From CAIYRG01 sp964494505 (GTDB lineage: Bacteria > Pseudomonadota > Alphaproteobacteria > Micropepsales > Micropepsaceae), in assembly GCA_964494505.1 (NCBI GenBank), contig CAZBRO010000010.1:70468-134467 (forward strand): 64,000 nt of DNA. Direction: 5' to 3'. The notes beneath the pieces are model-generated. The model saw nothing but the letters and a program-made list of their open reading frames with translations. It did not search any database and was not told where the DNA came from. Positions 61,181-64,000 of the stretch are shown here, piece after piece. The translations under genes were made by a program, and so were the position numbers. Within the stretch, counting starts at the first letter, position 1; each line of letters starts with the position of its first letter.

Positions 61181-61714
61181 ATGCGTATTCTGGTTATGTT
61201 TCTTCTCGCGTTGCTGGCTGGAGCATCGCCTGCGTTCGCTTGGCAGGAATATGTCTATCTCGAGCAGGGATTCGCGATTCAGTTTCCAGGCCAAGGCAAA
61301 CCCGGCATCACGACGGAAGATTATCAATCCGGTTTGGCGAAGGGATTGAAAACGACCGCTTATGCGCTCCAGGACGATCATGTCGTCTATCGCATGACCG
61401 TCGTGGATTTGCGCGGACAGCCCGACCGAGGCACCGATTTCGTCAACGAGGCCGCCTACAATCTTATGCGCGACGGCGACGTGTTGTTCACGGATTTTCC
61501 GCGCGTCTATCAGGACGAGAAGGCGGTTTATGGCGTGACGCTGGTTGTGGACAAGGAGAACGGACAGCGCGTGCGCACGTCGATCTATTACCACAAGGGG
61601 CGCATGTATATCGCCGATGCGACCGTGCTGCCCGCGCGCGGGGATAAGGACATGACGGTGCCGTCGCGCTTCGATCAGACGGTGCGCTTTCCCCCGGACG
61701 GCCGGTTCGACTGA
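61181..61714 (+). CDS. small secreted protein of unknown function
   Basis: 177 residues from the ATG at 61181 (GGAGAACG upstream) with signal peptide (cleavage after AFAWQ, about residue 20). The mature part is a compact mixed fold with segments like FAIQFPGQGKPGITTED and RVRTSIYYHKGRMYIADATVLPARGD, typical of small periplasmic proteins of unknown role. Convergent with the DUF6152 gene, three bases apart. Confidence 0.65.
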   Translation: MRILVMFLLALLAGASPAFAWQEYVYLEQGFAIQFPGQGKPGITTEDYQSGLAKGLKTTAYALQDDHVVYRMTVVDLRGQPDRGTDFVNEAAYNLMRDGDVLFTDFPRVYQDEKAVYGVTLVVDKENGQRVRTSIYYHKGRMYIADATVLPARGDKDMTVPSRFDQTVRFPPDGRFD

Positions 61715-61717
61715 GGG

Positions 61718-62131
61718 TCAGAACGGCGCCAGAATCTTCCCGCTTCCGTCGCCACAGCCGCGGTTGGAGCAAATCTTCTGTCCATCGGCGAGCTTGGCGC
61801 TCATGAACTGACCACCGCGGGAACCGTCCTTCATCGGGCGAAAGCCGATTTCGACCTTGTCGCCCGGTTTGAAGCTGTCCTTTTTCCAGCCAAGATCGGC
61901 GAGTTGGGCCACGGAACCGGCCTCAAAGGACCATTCGGCGGTTTTGCCCGCCGGGTCCGCCACAACGATCCGCACCCAGGCATGGGGGTTGACCCATTCG
62001 AATTCCCTCACCGTTCCGGTGAGATAATTCACCTTCGTCTGATCGAAGATGGCGAAGGAATGATGCGCCGAGGCGGCCTCTGCGAGCATGATCGCGGCCG
62101 TTGCCGCAAAGCCGAGAGCGTTGAGTTTCAT
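61718..62131 (-). CDS. DUF6152-like small secreted protein
   Basis: 137 residues with signal peptide (cleavage after ASAHH). The opening AHHSFAIFDQTKVNYLTGTVREFEWVNPHAWVRI, given by its ends AHHSFAIFD and WVNPHAWV, is the hallmark of DUF6152, a small OB-like fold found in sphingomonads and relatives. Cys pair near the C-terminus (CSNRGCGDG). No reaction known. Divergent from the reductase-like gene, with 123 bases between. Confidence 0.8.
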   Translation of the reverse strand: MKLNALGFAATAAIMLAEAASAHHSFAIFDQTKVNYLTGTVREFEWVNPHAWVRIVVADPAGKTAEWSFEAGSVAQLADLGWKKDSFKPGDKVEIGFRPMKDGSRGGQFMSAKLADGQKICSNRGCGDGSGKILAPF

Positions 62132-62254
62132 CGCCGCCTTTCCTCAAGACTGCCACAGCCTACCGCATTCCGGCCTCACCCGGAAAGCTGGACCCTTCTG
62201 GGGGCGTCGAGTATGGTCCGCCGGAAACGGCGACCCCCAAAACGGAGCAATTAC

Positions 62255-63325
62255 GTGGCTTATAAGATCCTCATTCTCGGCGCGTCCTACGGGTCGCTTT
62301 TGGCGTCCAAGCTGCTGTTCGGCGGGCATTCCATCCATCTGATCTGCCTGCCTGCGGAAGCCGATCTGATCAACGCGGAGGGCTTCGAGGTCCGCCTGCC
62401 GGTCCGGGGCCGGAAGGAACCGGTGGTTCTCAAATCCCGCAACCTGCCCGGCAAGGTGACGGCCGGCGGGGCGGCCGGGGTCAATCCCGCCGATTACGAT
62501 CTCGTGGGCCTCGCCATGCAGGAGCCGCAATACCGTTCGGCCGGCGTGCGGGAATTGCTCGATTCGGTCGCGCGCTCGCGGGTGCCGTGCATGTCCATCA
62601 TGAACATGCCGCCGCTGCCCTATATCAAGCGCATTCCGGGGCTGGATTACGAGGCGCTGAAGCCCGCCTACACCGATCCGACCGTGTGGGACAATTTCGA
62701 CCCGAAGATGCTGACGCTGAACAGTCCGGACCCGCAGGCGATCCGTCCCCCGGAGGAGAAGGTGAACGTGCTGATGGTCACGCTGCCGACCAATTTCAAG
62801 GTGGCGCGCTTCGACGACGACAAGCCGACCGCGATTTTGCGGCAATTGGAAAAGGACGTGGACGCCGCCCGCTTCGACGCGCCGGAAGGCAAGATCGAAC
62901 TGCCGGTGAAACTGCGGGTGTACGATTCGATTTTCGTGCCTCTGGCGAAATGGGCGATGCTGTGCGCGGGCAATTATCGCACCGTGACGGCCGACGGCAT
63001 GCGGACGGCCAAGGAAGCGGTCCACACCGATCTGGAGGCCTCGCGCTCGGTCTATAATTTCGTCAACGATCTGTGCGTGAAGCTGGGGGCCGATCCGAGC
63101 GATCTCGTGCCGTTCGAGAAATATGCAGCCGCCGCCGAGAGCCTCACGCGTCCGGCGTCCGCCGCGCGCGCGCTGCAGAACGGCGCCCCGAACATCGAAC
63201 GCGCCGACAAGCTGGTGCAGCTGATCGCGCGGCAGAAGGGGTTGAGCCACCCGACGCTCGACGCGACGGTCGCGCTGGTGGATTCGCGCCTCGAAGCCAA
63301 TCGCAAAAAGGCCGCGGCGGCATAA
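62255..63325 (+). CDS. Rossmann-fold ketopantoate-reductase-like protein
   Basis: A 356-residue protein beginning YKILILGASYGSLLASKLLFGG, a Rossmann GxxxGS nucleotide-binding turn, followed by a helical C-terminal half (VYNFVNDLCVKLGADPSD). This order and size fit the ketopantoate reductase (ApbA/PanE) or related 6-phosphogluconate-type families, but the usual substrate motif is not obvious, so the substrate is open. GTG start with GGAG eight bases upstream, chosen over upstream in-frame starts because it gives the normal N-terminus. Confidence 0.65.
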   Translation: MAYKILILGASYGSLLASKLLFGGHSIHLICLPAEADLINAEGFEVRLPVRGRKEPVVLKSRNLPGKVTAGGAAGVNPADYDLVGLAMQEPQYRSAGVRELLDSVARSRVPCMSIMNMPPLPYIKRIPGLDYEALKPAYTDPTVWDNFDPKMLTLNSPDPQAIRPPEEKVNVLMVTLPTNFKVARFDDDKPTAILRQLEKDVDAARFDAPEGKIELPVKLRVYDSIFVPLAKWAMLCAGNYRTVTADGMRTAKEAVHTDLEASRSVYNFVNDLCVKLGADPSDLVPFEKYAAAAESLTRPASAARALQNGAPNIERADKLVQLIARQKGLSHPTLDATVALVDSRLEANRKKAAAA

Positions 63326-64000
63326 AGAACAAAGTGTCATCCCGGGGGCCGCGTCAGCGGCTATCCGGGACCCCGCACCAAGCGATACCTCCACGCACGC
63401 CTCCCTATTGCCCCGCGCCGGAAGCAGCGGGACTTGGACCGTTTGTCCCCTCGCCTTTGAAAAGGAAAGGGATGGCGCGAGGCATGCCTTCGGCATGGCT
63501 CACTGGGGCAACGGCTCGAGGACATGCCTCGCGGCCCGCGGCTTTTGGGGCGATGCGCATCCGCATATTCCTGGCCGCCGTGACGAATCTCTCGATCCGT
63601 CCCGGCGAGGGCCCCGGGTCGCAATGCCTAGGTCACCCGGAACAAGCGGCGCCAGCGGCGCCGGCCCGCGCCTACCTTGCTGAAGGGGTCGCGCGGGGTT
63701 TGGATACGCTCCGCCTCTTTCGCCCGAGCACATGCGGCTGCCACTCCGCGTGCGCGCGTTTTGTTCGAAGCAGGTTAGCCCTTCGAAGGCGAAAGACGCC
63801 GCTCCCGTCCCGCGGAGACCGGACCATCCGGCTCGCCCCGATAGGACGGGATGATGTCGATGTGTGTACGTGCCTCTCTTTTGTAAAGGTGTAGTCGGAT
63901 TATTTTGCTTGATTCGGATGACATAGCTGCGGGAGCCTTCTTCCATGCTAGGCGGCGTGGACAAATTCCTTGACGCGTGAAACCCGAATTGATTCAAGGC
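63326..64000. other. 675-base region without a convincing gene
   Basis: Open frames exist on both strands but their products are Arg/Pro/Gly-rich with no family features. The region contains a hairpin repeat at 63340-63370 and another CCCGGGTCGCAATGCC-like stretch near 63614. It ends in the window edge, so a gene may begin beyond. Confidence 0.5.
63340..63370. repeat. hairpin intergenic repeat after the reductase-like gene
   Basis: Outer stem TCCCGG/CCGGGA encloses inner stem GCCGC-GTCA-GCGGC. The GTCATCCCGGG entry resembles the TCATCCCCGG arm at 50793, so the two may belong to one repeat family. Could also stabilise the mRNA end. Confidence 0.6.

Noticed and set aside
63500..63997. 165-codon minus-strand frame near the window end
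   Set aside because: Product is Pro/Arg/Gly-rich without family features and the region contains hairpin repeats; the start has no good context.

Overview
The window looks like chromosomal DNA of a free-living, GC-rich alphaproteobacterium. The basis is gene content and order (mutM facing away from ubiE-ubiB, coaBC-dut, an Rrf2 regulator before cysK, one tRNA-Thr with encoded CCA) together with many secreted hydrolases, cupins, NHL proteins and aromatic-acid transporters of the kind seen in soil and sediment lineages (Rhizomicrobium/Micropepsaceae-like is my guess; I could not test it). No insertion sequence, prophage, integrase or CRISPR array was seen.

Layout. 1-11 kb: mostly exported proteins: an alpha/beta hydrolase with a Cys in the nucleophile position, three GlcG/HbpS paralogues, a 4,5-dihydroxyphthalate-decarboxylase-like protein next to an exported amidohydrolase, an orphan solute-binding protein, an NHL protein, a lipocalin/TPR protein, an MBL hydrolase, a cupin and an esterase. 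11-22 kb: housekeeping (coaBC, dut, cysK, GDPD, ubiB, ubiE, mutM, an MlaC-like protein). 22-24 kb: TetR regulator divergent from a small ORF-CBS-DoxX operon, with palindromes between. 24-37.6 kb: catabolic region with hydrolases, enoyl-CoA hydratase, a tandem VOC-MFS-VOC-MFS array, a haem-oxygenase-like diiron protein, a flavin-reductase-like protein, an exported SagB-type nitroreductase and a three-subunit molybdenum hydroxylase of PaoABC type. 38-42 kb: tRNA-Thr, an exported isocitrate-lyase/PEP-mutase homologue and a membrane-fused spermidine-synthase-like protein.

41.8-58.6 kb is the most coherent part: an oxalate and formate island. An OFA-family transporter brings in oxalate; formyl-CoA transferase (frc) and oxalyl-CoA decarboxylase (oxc) turn it into CO2 and formate; formate is either activated to 10-formyl-tetrahydrofolate by fhs or oxidised to CO2 with NADH production by the molybdenum formate dehydrogenase fdsGBA-fdsD. 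mobA and fdhD, which make and sulfurate the molybdenum cofactor, lie inside the island, and a GntR regulator sits directly before oxc. Two parts are unusual: Frc carries about 80 extra N-terminal residues that are lysine/alanine-rich and histone-H1-like, and a stand-alone homologue of the hydrolase domain of 10-formyl-THF dehydrogenase lies between frc and fhs.

58.6-64 kb: an AT-rich promoter region, a large RTX/cadherin protein without a recognisable catalytic domain, small secreted proteins, a ketopantoate-reductase-like protein and about 0.7 kb without a convincing gene. Short palindromic intergenic repeats of at least two families recur across the window.
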